A stretch of 64,000 nucleotides of DNA, from assembly GCA_963210315.1 (NCBI GenBank), contig OY723272.1:1302001-1366000 (forward strand), in the 5' to 3' direction. Source of the stretch: Rhynchopus euleeides. Lineage: Eukaryota > Euglenozoa > Diplonemea > Diplonemida > Diplonemidae. The position numbers and the translations under genes were made by a program. Shown here in pieces: positions 9,529 through 18,670 of the stretch. The number at the start of each line of letters is the position of its first letter. The stretch's first letter is position 1. Under the pieces are notes generated by a model. It searched no databases and was not told the origin of the DNA. It saw only the letters and a program-made list of their open reading frames with translations.

Positions 9529-12500
9529 GGGGGCGGGCATCCCGGCCAGCGGGGAGGACCCGTGCAAGCGATCGATGTTCCCCCTGGCCGGGGTGCCGAC
9601 CATGTCTGGGGACGATGCACACTTGCCGCCGGGCCCCCAGCCGCGCCCCACCCCGAGAAACAGGAGGTCTCGGGGCCGACACAAACACCTCCAAATAGAA
9701 CACCAAATAGAACCCCAACCCCAACATCGCCCCCAACCCCACCTAGACCCAGCCGAGCCGCCGTGTGGGCAGGAGATACCCAGACAACGGCCCCGGAGAG
9801 CTGGAACCCCGTAGATGTGGCGTCAGGGGCAGGAGAACCCCGGCCCCTCCGTGGGGGGGGACAGGAGTACTCCCCCTCCACCATAGAGCAGGACGAGCAG
9901 TGGCTGACGCAGGCTGCAAGGAGACTGATGGCGCTCCGGGTACCAGTGCCTAAGGATGGCAACTGTCAGTACGCCGGCCTTGCAGAGCAGTGCGCGGAGT
10001 GGACAGCAGAAGGGTTGCGTGCAGCGGTGGCGACATCCATGCGGCAAGACGCAGAGCGCAGGGCCTCGTACGTGCCTGACCACGACGACCCGCAAGCTCC
10101 TGCATCCTACGACGACTACATCGAGAGACAGACGCGTCTAGGGACATACGGGGACGCGGCCACACTTCGGGTTGCGGCAGAAGTCCTGGATGCGCAGGTG
10201 TGGCTGCTCGCCTCCAACAGCAAGCAATACATGACCCGGTGTGGGAAGGGTGCCAAGGTGCTGGGGCTTACGTGGAGGCCCTTCCACTACGATGTGCTTC
10301 GCCTTCCCCTGAGCCTGGCCCGGGAGCTAGCTGCGACGCCGGCAAACCAGTGGACTATCCCTGCAGATCTTCCCACGCCCGCCCCAGCCGCTGCAGGCGG
10401 GGCGCGCGCACCTTCAGCCAGCCAAGGACCCACGGCGCCGCCGCCCCTGCGGCGATTGAGGCGCCCTGCACACCAATTATCATCGCCCGGAGTGCTCAGG
10501 GTGGCGACAGCTAACGTAACGTCGCTGCAAACGCACCTCGGCGACGTGGCGGGACTGAAGGCGGATGTTGTGGCCCTGCAGGAAACTCGTACGCCGGACC
10601 CGAGCAAGGGCACGCACAATGGCTACTTCGCAGCCCACGGCTGGGCTATGCACTGGGGCAAGGGCATGCCCAGGGTCGCAGGCGCGAACGGCCGCGAACA
10701 AACGAAGCCCGGGGGCGTGGCTGTCATGGTGAAGGAGGGCCTGGTCGCACAGGTGGTGCAGCCGAAGACCACGCAGGAAAAGAAGCTCTACGACAGCACC
10801 CGCATGGTACACGTCGTGCTAGCGATTGGAGACGGCAAAACGGCTCTTCACATCCTGTGCGTCTACGGTCACTCGGGGTCCGAAGTGGGCGAACAGCGGG
10901 AAGCCCTCCTGCAAGAGACGCTCGATCACGCAGCTGGCTTGGGACAGGTGCCCGTCCTGCTGATGGGGGACCTGAACACCAACCCAGAAACCAGCGCTGT
11001 CCTGTCCCAGGCGTGCCGGGTGGGCGGCTGGGTCGACGCGGCGACGACGCATGCGGACCTCGCACAGCAGAGAGTGCAGAACACCTGCTGGGCATCGGAG
11101 AACGGCACCCGGCTGGACATCTGCCTAATGAACCCCTGCGCAGCGCCGGCACTGCGTCGAGTCGAGGTGGCAAAGCGGGGAGACTACAACATACCCACAC
11201 ACTGCCCGCTCTTCGTCGATCTGGACCTCACTGCCTTCCGCCGCCCCAAAAAGATCTGCATCCTCCCCACCCCTTTCCCTGCGGGCAAGCCCAAGCTGGG
11301 GGACGCTGCAGCAAGAGGGGTGATGCAGGACGTACTAGCAGAGGGGGAACTACGTCACGGAGCGACGGCCGCGCAGCTCCTCCACCGAGCTTCCACCTGC
11401 GGCGAGCGCTTCCTGAAGCGTGTCCATGTGGGCCACCTGGAGAGACAGGAAGCGGCCTACACGGGCAGGGCGGAGGGCTACCGTATGCAGTGGTCGCGGA
11501 CGGCTACCAAGCACCATCCCGCTTCTGCACGGGGGGCAGGAGACATGAACACCCGGGCGAAGGACGGGCTGCTAGGGAACATTCGATGCCTGGTCAAAGA
11601 AGGCCTCAAACGCCTGCAGGCAGAAAAACCATACGGCCTCACGAACGGGGAGGAGCACGCCTGGAACGCCGCGAAGAAGCGCCTAAGGGAGGGCGGCCTC
11701 CCCCAGGGGCTGCAAGCGGCGCTGGCGAACACAACCTCGCAGCTGCCAGACCTGGAGATTCTGGAGCAGGCCCTCATCGTCTTGGAGGGGTCGCAGAGGG
11801 GCATGTTTGACAGGCTCCGCGAAGCGAGAATCCGCACCTGGAAGGCGAGGATGCAGAAGGCTTGGACATACGAGGCAGGGCAGGTGTTTGCGTACCTCGC
11901 AGATCGTTTCTGCGCCCCAGCCACCTTCATGCGGCGCGAAGATGGGTCCTTCACGGCCTGCCCCAAGGAGGCGGACGAGCTGCTGAGAAGCGACACGGCG
12001 TGGGGGGGATATTTCCGCAAGTACGCGACAACGCCCGAGCCCCGGTGGGACACCTTCCGCCAGAGATACCTCCGCTTTCTCCCCGAGACGGCTGACATGG
12101 AGTGCAAGACCATCACAGCAGAAGACGTCGGGAAGGCCCTGGCCAAGATGTCCACGTCCACCTCACCGGGCCTGCACGGCTGGAGGGTCCACGAACTGAG
12201 ACAACTCCCACACGAACTCCTCAAGCTCTTTGCGGAGGTGTTCAACGAGGTCGAACGATCGGGCGAGTGGCCGGAACAGTTAATGCATGCCATGATCTGC
12301 CTCATCCCCAAGCCTGGCAGCTCAGGCGAGCCTCTATCGCAGCGCCCCATCAGTATCACCCCTGTGCTGTATAGAGTGTGGGCAGCGATCCGGGTGAAAC
12401 CGGCACTGAAGTGGTTGGAGACCATCGCACCGGAGGACCTGCACGGCTGCCGGCCTGGCCACGGTGCAGAGGACCTCATCTGGCACCTGGCGGCACGCAT

Positions 12501-15500
12501 CGAAGAGGCCCACCTCACGGGGCGACCGCTGCACGGAGTCGCCCTTGACTTCAAGAAGTGCTTCGACACGGTGCCTATCGACCTCACCTTCCGCCTGGCT
12601 GCGGAGCTCGGATTCGACACCCGTGTCCTGCGCACCCTGCGAGCAGCGTACAGGACGATGCAGCGGCACTTCCGGGCGAGTGGCACCATCGGAGAAGGCT
12701 TCCTGCCTACCAACGGCATCATGCAGGGCTGCCCCATCAGTGTCGTGCTGATTAACGTGCTGGTGGGTGTGTGGATGCGGATGGTCGAACACCGGCAGGA
12801 CACGAGGGCGCTATCCTTCGTCGACGATGTGTACGCCACAGCCTCCAGTCCGGAGGTCCTACAAGAGGTGGTGAACGACTCTGCGGATTTCTCTCACGAC
12901 ACCGGGATGGCTATTTGCGCAGAAATTAAGTCCCACGTGTTCTCAACATCCCCCGGGCCGCTCCGGATCATGTACCGGGCGAGGGACGGCGAGGCCACTC
13001 CCCTCCGGCAACGCAACAGCTTTGACTGTCTCGGGGCCATGCTGCACGCGCGCCTGATCAGGGAAGGGCGCACAGCGCCCCAGTCCGAGCGCATCGCCCG
13101 TCGGAAAGAGGGGGCGCAGCAGAACCTCCGCAGAACCTCAGCGCTGCCCCTGCCGGTGCAATGGAAAGGGCAGGCGGCTGCGATGACGGCGGGGGCACGG
13201 CTGTATTACGATGCCCTCGTAACTCGTTGGGACAGCAAGGCCATCAGGCGATGGAGGGGCCTCTTCGTCGCCGCGCTCTGGTCTGGCCCACCACGCAGAG
13301 CGCAAGAGATCGTGCTGTGTGTCCTCCATCAGGCGCACCGGGTGGACCCCGCTATCGCTCCTCCCTACCGGCAGATCACCACGTGGGCCAAGCAGATCAA
13401 AAAGTGGGGCCACAGCAGGGTGCTGTCCGAGGAAGCATGGGGGAGCAAAGAGAGGCTTGAGGGGACAGGCCCCCTTGCGCTCTTCTGGGCTGCCCTGCAA
13501 GGGATAGGATGGCGCTGGAGTACGGCGACCACCCTGGCCTACACGGACGAGGCTGGTCGCGCTGTCACCTTCGACCCTGTTGCAGCAACGCCGAGCGCCT
13601 GGGCGATCTTCGCGCACGACCTCCGCCAAACCCTGCGAAACGCCACGGCGGGGAAGCTGGCTGAACGCAGAGAGGACTTCCAAGGAGCAGAGCACGGCAT
13701 TGACGGAAGGGTGACACGTTGCGTCCTGGAGGGGGAGGGCGCCGCAATTACGGGATACCAGCGAGGCCTCCTCCGCTCTGTCATTGCAGGGGCGGTGCCT
13801 GCCCGAGGGCGCACGGGCCTGGGGGAGGTGTGCCGGTACTGCACAGCTGGGGCCCCGGAGACGGTGTCGCACCTATGGTGGGACTGCGCGGCATGGGAGC
13901 CGGTCCGCCAGAAACACCCCGTAGCAGCGAGGGACCGAACTGCCTGGCCGGCATGCCTGGCGCAGTGTGGGGTAGCGCCCGTGTACAGATACGGCGTTCC
14001 GGAGAACGAGCAGCCGCTGCCCATGTCTTTTGCTGACAGAATCACCACCGTGGCGCAGCTGCACCGCTACTTCATCGCAGTCTTGGCGGCGCGACAGGAG
14101 AAGGACGGGCTGCTCGACCGCTCTGTACGCCACCACCGCACTACAGTCTACCCCTGGGAGTGGAGCACCCCCACCCCCGAGAGTGCCTGCATCCCTGCAC
14201 TGGCGCCATCCGAAGTCAAGCAGACGTGGGGCAAGCGGCCCCCAGGCATGTGGGTGGCTCTCTGCGACTGGCTAAGGGGCCTGAAGTGGGGACCGCAGGG
14301 GGGTGAGCAAACTGTGACCCTGATGGAGCTAGCCGTGGACTTCGAGCTGTCGACGGGCCTCACCCTCCCAGACACCGTGACACGCCGCATCCGCCCCCCT
14401 ACCCACGTGGACCCGAATAAGAAGGGTGCGAGGGAGGCCCGCCCGCGCATTCCTGCAGACACGGCCCCGGGGCTCACCCTGTACTTTGACGGTGGCGCGC
14501 GCGACAACGGCACCCCCTTCGCTGTGGCGGGGGCAGGGGCGGTGCTGTACCAAGACGGCTGCAAGGTCTCAGAGAAAGTGCTCCCGCTGCTGAACGTGCG
14601 TAGCAACAACATTGCTGAGTACGAGGCGCTACGAGCAGGCCTGCGCCTCCTCGAGAGGGGCGATGCCCCTGAGGGCCCAGTCACAGTGCGAGGCGACTCC
14701 CAGGTGGTGCTGCGGCAGCTCCGAGGGGAATCCCTGTGCCGGGATGCCGCCCTCCGTCCTCTTTTCCTCAGCACGTCCGCGCTGGCTGCGGACCTCCAAC
14801 CGAGGTTCACTCTCACGTATGAGCATGTGAAGAGGGAATCCAACACCGATGCTGACGCCCTCAGCAACGCCGCGATGGATGAGGCTGAAAGGCTGGGGGC
14901 CTCGCGGCAGAAGCTCCAGCAGGACCTCACGGTGTTCCAGAGCAGTATCCTAGGGAAAGCCGCCTCGCTGAAAGGACTCTGCAGTATGGTGACGAAAGTG
15001 GGCAAAGGGCCCTGGCATTGCGGTCATGCTGCCAACTCAACGGTCCTCACGGCTCTCGGCGGAACTGTGGCGGCGGGCCTGTCGAGGAGGGCCCAACTGA
15101 ACCCTGCCACTGAATCGGTGATGCGCAGCCTCCAAGCACACCTGGCTGAGCCAGTCCACAGCCGGCAAGATACGGTATTCCATGACCGCGGAATGGCGTG
15201 GGCCGCCACCTTCGCCCCACAGCCGCACTACCCAGAGGGCTGGCAGCAGCCGGCCCAGCAGTGGGCGGCGCGCGGTCGGCAGGCCAACAGCCGGGTGGGA
15301 CGCCCATGGGAGCGGAGGGGCGCTGCCCCCCGTACTGCCCCCCCTGGTGCCAGGAGGAACGCAAAGGTGCTTGCCTGCAAGTTGCATTGGAAGCCCCGTT
15401 GCTCGGCATGCCAAAAGCGACGCCTCCCAGAGGAGGTGTGCTGCCGCAACCACCACAAAGAGGGGGACGGGCTCCCGGTCACTATGGGCTTCTGCAAACG

Positions 15501-15660
15501 CCACAGCATGGACCGATGCGGTGACTGCTACAGCGATGGCAAAGCACTAACACATTGCTGCCACACACACCACGCTGGCTATGCTGCACGCCCTCCTCCC
15601 CGGAGTGGCACTGAGTTGGCCCCACACTCTAACCCGAGTGGGGCCTCCGCTGTGACGTAG
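9529..15660 (+). CDS. LINE ORF2 polyprotein: OTU, endonuclease, RT, RNase H
   Basis: This is the replication protein of the LINE; it nicks the target DNA and reverse-transcribes the element RNA. The frame is open from 9,529. The first ATG is at 9,928, just before the OTU-like motif VPKDGNCQY (about residue 130 when counted from 9,562). Then come an APE-type endonuclease (ATANVTSL, LQETRT, MGDLNTNPE, THCPLFVDLDL; about 315-560), reverse transcriptase (LIPKPG, ALDFKKCFDTVP, NGIMQGCPIS and the catalytic FVDD at about 12,816-12,830; about 880-1,130), a CRYC...HLWWDC CCHC motif (about 1,424), RNase H (YFDGGARDNG, AEYEAL, RGDSQVV, NTDADALSN; about 1,640-1,765) and a Cys/His-rich tail (about 1,935-2,010) like a treble zinc finger. 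All catalytic signatures look intact. The OTU domain is unusual in a LINE but known in some. Confidence 0.9.
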   Translation, partial: GGGHPGQRGGPVQAIDVPPGRGADHVWGRCTLAAGPPAAPHPEKQEVSGPTQTPPNRTPNRTPTPTSPPTPPRPSRAAVWAGDTQTTAPESWNPVDVASGAGEPRPLRGGGQEYSPSTIEQDEQWLTQAARRLMALRVPVPKDGNCQYAGLAEQCAEWTAEGLRAAVATSMRQDAERRASYVPDHDDPQAPASYDDYIERQTRLGTYGDAATLRVAAEVLDAQVWLLASNSKQYMTRCGKGAKVLGLTWRPFHYDVLRLPLSLARELAATPANQWTIPADLPTPAPAAAGGARAPSASQGPTAPPPLRRLRRPAHQLSSPGVLRVATANVTSLQTHLGDVAGLKADVVALQETRTPDPSKGTHNGYFAAHGWAMHWGKGMPRVAGANGREQTKPGGVAVMVKEGLVAQVVQPKTTQEKKLYDSTRMVHVVLAIGDGKTALHILCVYGHSGSEVGEQREALLQETLDHAAGLGQVPVLLMGDLNTNPETSAVLSQACRVGGWVDAATTHADLAQQRVQNTCWASENGTRLDICLMNPCAAPALRRVEVAKRGDYNIPTHCPLFVDLDLTAFRRPKKICILPTPFPAGKPKLGDAAARGVMQDVLAEGELRHGATAAQLLHRASTCGERFLKRVHVGHLERQEAAYTGRAEGYRMQWSRTATKHHPASARGAGDMNTRAKDGLLGNIRCLVKEGLKRLQAEKPYGLTNGEEHAWNAAKKRLREGGLPQGLQAALANTTSQLPDLEILEQALIVLEGSQRGMFDRLREARIRTWKARMQKAWTYEAGQVFAYLADRFCAPATFMRREDGSFTACPKEADELLRSDTAWGGYFRKYATTPEPRWDTFRQRYLRFLPETADMECKTITAEDVGKALAKMSTSTSPGLHGWRVHELRQLPHELLKLFAEVFNEVERSGEWPEQLMHAMICLIPKPGSSGEPLSQRPISITPVLYRVWAAIRVKPALKWLETIAPEDLHGCRPGHGAEDLIWHLAARIEEAHLTGRPLHGVALDFKKCFDTVPIDLTFRLAAELGFDTRVLRTLRAAYRTMQRHFRASGTIGEGFLPTNGIMQGCPISVVLINVLVGVWMRMVEHRQDTRALSFVDDVYATASSPEVLQEVVNDSADFSHDTGMAICAEIKSHVFSTSPGPLRIMYRARDGEATPLRQRNSFDCLGAMLHARLIREGRTAPQSERIARRKEGAQQNLRRTSALPLPVQWKGQAAAMTAGARLYYDALVTRWDSKAIRRWRGLFVAALWSGPPRRAQEIVLCVLHQAHRVDPAIAPPYRQITTWAKQIKKWGHSRVLSEEAWGSKERLEGTGPLALFWAALQGIGWRWSTATTLAYTDEAGRAVTFDPVAATPSAWAIFAHDLRQTLRNATAGKLAERREDFQGAEHGIDGRVTRCVLEGEGAAITGYQRGLLRSVIAGAVPARGRTGLGEVCRYCTAGAPETVSHLWWDCAAWEPVRQKHPVAARDRTAWPACLAQCGVAPVYRYGVPENEQPLPMSFADRITTVAQLHRYFIAVLAARQEKDGLLDRSVRHHRTTVYPWEWSTPTPESACIPALAPSEVKQTWGKRPPGMWVALCDWLRGLKWGPQGGEQTVTLMELAVDFELSTGLTLPDTVTRRIRPPTHVDPNKKGAREARPRIPADTAPGLTLYFDGGARDNGTPFAVAGAGAVLYQDGCKVSEKVLPLLNVRSNNIAEYEALRAGLRLLERGDAPEGPVTVRGDSQVVLRQLRGESLCRDAALRPLFLSTSALAADLQPRFTLTYEHVKRESNTDADALSNAAMDEAERLGASRQKLQQDLTVFQSSILGKAASLKGLCSMVTKVGKGPWHCGHAANSTVLTALGGTVAAGLSRRAQLNPATESVMRSLQAHLAEPVHSRQDTVFHDRGMAWAATFAPQPHYPEGWQQPAQQWAARGRQANSRVGRPWERRGAAPRTAPPGARRNAKVLACKLHWKPRCSACQKRRLPEEVCCRNHHKEGDGLPVTMGFCKRHSMDRCGDCYSDGKALTHCCHTHHAGYAARPPPRSGTELAPHSNPSGASAVT

Positions 15661-15719
15661 AAGTGGGCGGGGGTGGGCAATGATCCGCGCAGGATCTCCC
15701 CACACAAAACGTGGTCACC

Positions 15720-15850
15720 ACACACACTCTCTCTCTCTCCCCACCCCCCCACCCCACCCCACCAACAACACATTGTTCACTCCAGTTGATTTGGGTTGAA
15801 AAAGGCACCACCACACACACACACACACTCTCTCTCTCTCTCTCTCTCTG
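15720..15850. repeat. CA and CT microsatellites
   Basis: Runs of (CA)n and (CT)n at about 15,721-15,740 and 15,813-15,850, with C-runs between, lie between the LINE stop codon and the first host gene. They may be the LINE 3' tail or target DNA. Confidence 0.7.
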
Positions 15851-15884
15851 TCTCGAGCTCCTCTCACACCCTCTCTCACCATCC

Positions 15885-16700
15885 TCAACCAGTCAGGGCG
15901 AGCAGGTCGTCCTCATCGTCCATCAGCGGGGGAGGCTCCTCTGTGTTGTTGAGGTGGTGCTGCGTGTCGCAGGGTGTCGGGTCGGTGGGTGTCGTCTGGT
16001 CATCATCATCCATGAAGAAGGGCGACAGCGGTGCGCCTGACGAACAGGACCGGAGGTCAGTGTGATCGGGGCTGCTGCGGTTGCAGAGAGACGCGGCAGG
16101 CGCTGCAGGGCGGGGCAGCCCCTGCACCGTGAGGAGCCCCTTCTTCAGACTCTTCCCGCTGTGCCGCCCTGGCGCAGATGCGACGCTCCTCTCGGGAGAG
16201 GACTGCCCACGCAGCTGGATCGCCTTCAGAAGCGGGGACGAAGAGGTGTGCTTCAGCTCAGCCGCGCTCTCCTGCTGCCTGCTCGGCTGCACCGCCTCAG
16301 CGGCGGGTGCCGCGGTGGCAGAGCCAGGCGAAGCTGCAGCTGCTGCCGCAGCTGCCTCGCGCCTCTCGCGTTTATCCTTCTTCCGTGACGTCTTCGCAGA
16401 CTCATCCTTGATAGGCATGATGGTCGCGCATTCCACAGGCGGGCCAGCCCGAGGCCTCATCCTGAAGGGCTGCATCCCATCGTGGAACCCCACAGGGCTC
16501 ATCACCGTGACGGTAGGGAGCATGCCGTACTGCATCCCGGGGTGCATCTGCTGCGGTGCCAGAGAGGCGGCGTATGCACTCTGGGGCTGCATGGGGAGCC
16601 CACCCATTCCAAACCCCATGGGGGATCCGCCGTAGGGGGAGAATCCGGTGGGGGTCCCGCCCAGGGGGTTCAGGCCGAAGCCGAATCCGGGGCTGTCCAT
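15885..16700 (-). CDS. Unknown Gly/Met/Pro-rich protein, 271 aa
   Basis: The start is ATG at 16,700 (MDSPGFGFGLNPLGG). The first 100 residues are Gly/Pro/Met/Phe/Gln-rich (FGMGGLPMQPQ, QQMHPGMQYGM), like prion-like or RNA-granule domains. A basic charged block (SRKKDKRERREAAAAAAAA, about 130-150) and a Ser/Pro-rich half follow, and the C-terminus is acidic (DDDDQ, MDDEDDLLALTG). There is no catalytic domain. The sequence before the start reads CACACAG then AAAAACCCCCC, a possible acceptor. I can give no function beyond intrinsically disordered. It is the most downstream member of the minus-strand array. Confidence 0.6.
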   Translation of the reverse strand: MDSPGFGFGLNPLGGTPTGFSPYGGSPMGFGMGGLPMQPQSAYAASLAPQQMHPGMQYGMLPTVTVMSPVGFHDGMQPFRMRPRAGPPVECATIMPIKDESAKTSRKKDKRERREAAAAAAAASPGSATAAPAAEAVQPSRQQESAAELKHTSSSPLLKAIQLRGQSSPERSVASAPGRHSGKSLKKGLLTVQGLPRPAAPAASLCNRSSPDHTDLRSCSSGAPLSPFFMDDDDQTTPTDPTPCDTQHHLNNTEEPPPLMDDEDDLLALTG

Positions 16701-16749
16701 TGTAGTTGGGGGGTTTTTCTGTGTGTTGTTGACACAAACGGGTGGGGGG

Positions 16750-18660
16750 CACAGGCAGAACAGAGGGCAGTGCCAGGGGGGGGGGGGGGAAGAGAATGTG
16801 AGAAGCCTCTCCGAACCAGCCCAATTCAGTGGTGGGTGATTTCTTTTGGGGCGTGAAAAATGGGTGAAATGTGTATGTCCGGGGATCCCGACACCTGCAG
16901 GTGGGAGGGGGTGTGCATCTGAACAGTGGGTGGAGCACTAGGGTTTGCTCGATGCAGTGCGGCACGGGCAGATGGGAGCGCAGCAGCACAAAAGTTGTTT
17001 TTTGCATGCTGTGTGTGGGCAGATGGCGCATGGCAAGGCGGTGGGGGGAAGAGGGTGGCTGCAGTCTAACCCGGCAGTGTGTACGGGCCGTGGGGGGGGG
17101 GGAGGGGGGGGGGCGTGTGCGTCTCAAACAGAGTCGCTTGGTTCAACCACGTTGCCTGACTCATGCAGGAATGCATGGGCAGACAGGAAATAAAAATTTG
17201 CGTCTGCAAATCAGGAAGGGGAGAGAAGAACCAGCGGGTATTCGTCGATGGCGAGAACACCCCACACGCCTGCTGCGGGTGTGTCCTGCATGATCTGCGT
17301 AGCAAAGTTCCTGCTGCAGGCACAACTCCGACGCAAAAGCCATCGGTAGCGGCAATCATAGGTCCTGGCGAACTGCCCAAAAAATGAACGCCTGGTTCTC
17401 GTGCAGTAGTCCCCCCCCCCCCCCCCCCCCGTGCGCTCCGACATACAGCATGACGGCTCACGAATCTAACAAAAACTAATGCAACCACAACCAGGTGAAT
17501 CACAAGGGAGAAGGGAGCAACATCAGTTGGTGTTCTTCGAACAGCTGAACGCCCTTCCCCCCCCCCCTTCACAGCCTGCCAGGCGTGTGAAGTGTTCCGA
17601 ACTGTCACAATAATTCGCAGGGGCAAGTGGGACCATCGCTCGGCCGTGCAGAAAAGTGCATTTTCTGTGCTTCATTCTGTCACATCCTTCCTTCGGTACG
17701 TGCAGCGAAGGGTGGGGGGTAACAGGAATCGGATACCCGACACCAGGCGTCTCGCCCTTTTTTTGCACAGATGTAAATCGGAACAGGAATCAAGACGTGA
17801 GGCATGACACATGCCGGGTGGTGCCTGGAAAGGGATCCTCCCGGAACATTGAATTGTCACATCCGTCTCGTGAGGTAGAAAGCAAGGCGTCTTTGGCCCT
17901 TCAGTGGAGGGACAGCAGGAAATTCCAGGAAACCCCCCATGAGGGCAATAGGAGATAAGTGGGTGGTTGAGAGGCAATACTTGCGAGCACTGCCAACTCT
18001 TGAAGGGCTCTTCCGATGAAATTCCATGGTGAAGTGCACGCTGGGGCCAGTCGAAAGACAACTGCTGTGCAGGATAATTCACGGATGTAATCCGTACTCC
18101 TTTCGCTCTGTATTATACAATACAGGCTATTTCGCGCAATCGAGGACCGATGAGAGGGAAGAGATGTGCTAGGCTGGATCTCTTTTTTTGGCAGCAACTG
18201 ATTGGGGGGCCTTGATGTGGGCCTTCTTGTGGGTCGAGTGCCCTACGACAGGAATCCTGTCGTGACAAAAAATTCAATGGCTGAGAGAAGACACAAAAAA
18301 ACCGCAGTTGGGCCCCCACAGGCACCATTAGACACTAAGAAATGACGCGACAGAAACGCGTTTGAGACGATCGCCCATAATATGGGTCTGCATATCGACG
18401 TTTCTTACAATGGCAGTCAAGCGCTCACTTGTCGTTCGAAGAAGAGGTGCTGCCGCGTCTGATGTGTATGACTGCAGTGCCTTAATATATGACACGAGCT
18501 CCGCCTGTGTGGTGTGAGGTGTTGCAGCAGACTGTGGCTGTTCAAATCACAATAACTGAGATGATAAGATGGCGGTCGTTTCCGGAATCGTGTCAAGACA
18601 GGGGCTGGTATACTGTGCCAAAAGCTGAGGCAAACAGATGCAACTCACGTGTTGTGGAGC
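16750..18660. other. Intergenic spacer, no gene recognised
   Basis: Contains G-runs (16,780; 17,093-17,112), a C-run (17,410-17,430) and short unremarkable frames on the minus strand. Some could be small exons, but none has a domain or clear splice pair. Confidence 0.5.
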
Positions 18661-18670
18661 ATGTAATATC

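Larger units (their letters stand above)
7144..15660 (+). mobile_element. I-clade-like non-LTR retrotransposon (LINE), apparently intact
   Basis: Two large open frames (ORF1 7,144-9,528; ORF2 from 9,529 or 9,928 to 15,660) carry a coiled-coil ORF1 protein, then OTU, endonuclease/exonuclease/phosphatase, reverse transcriptase, CCHC, RNase H and a Cys/His-rich tail. An APE-type endonuclease plus RNase H places it among I-like elements. No stop codon or frameshift interrupts either ORF, so it may be recently active. The 5' and 3' limits are not resolved. The 3' side runs into CA/CT microsatellites at about 15,720-15,850, which could be the tail or a target. A CA-repeat also lies upstream at about 7,100-7,120. 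Confidence 0.85.

Noticed and set aside
11478-12839. 453-codon minus-strand frame
   Set aside because: Antisense to the LINE reverse transcriptase; the plus strand has the catalytic motifs.
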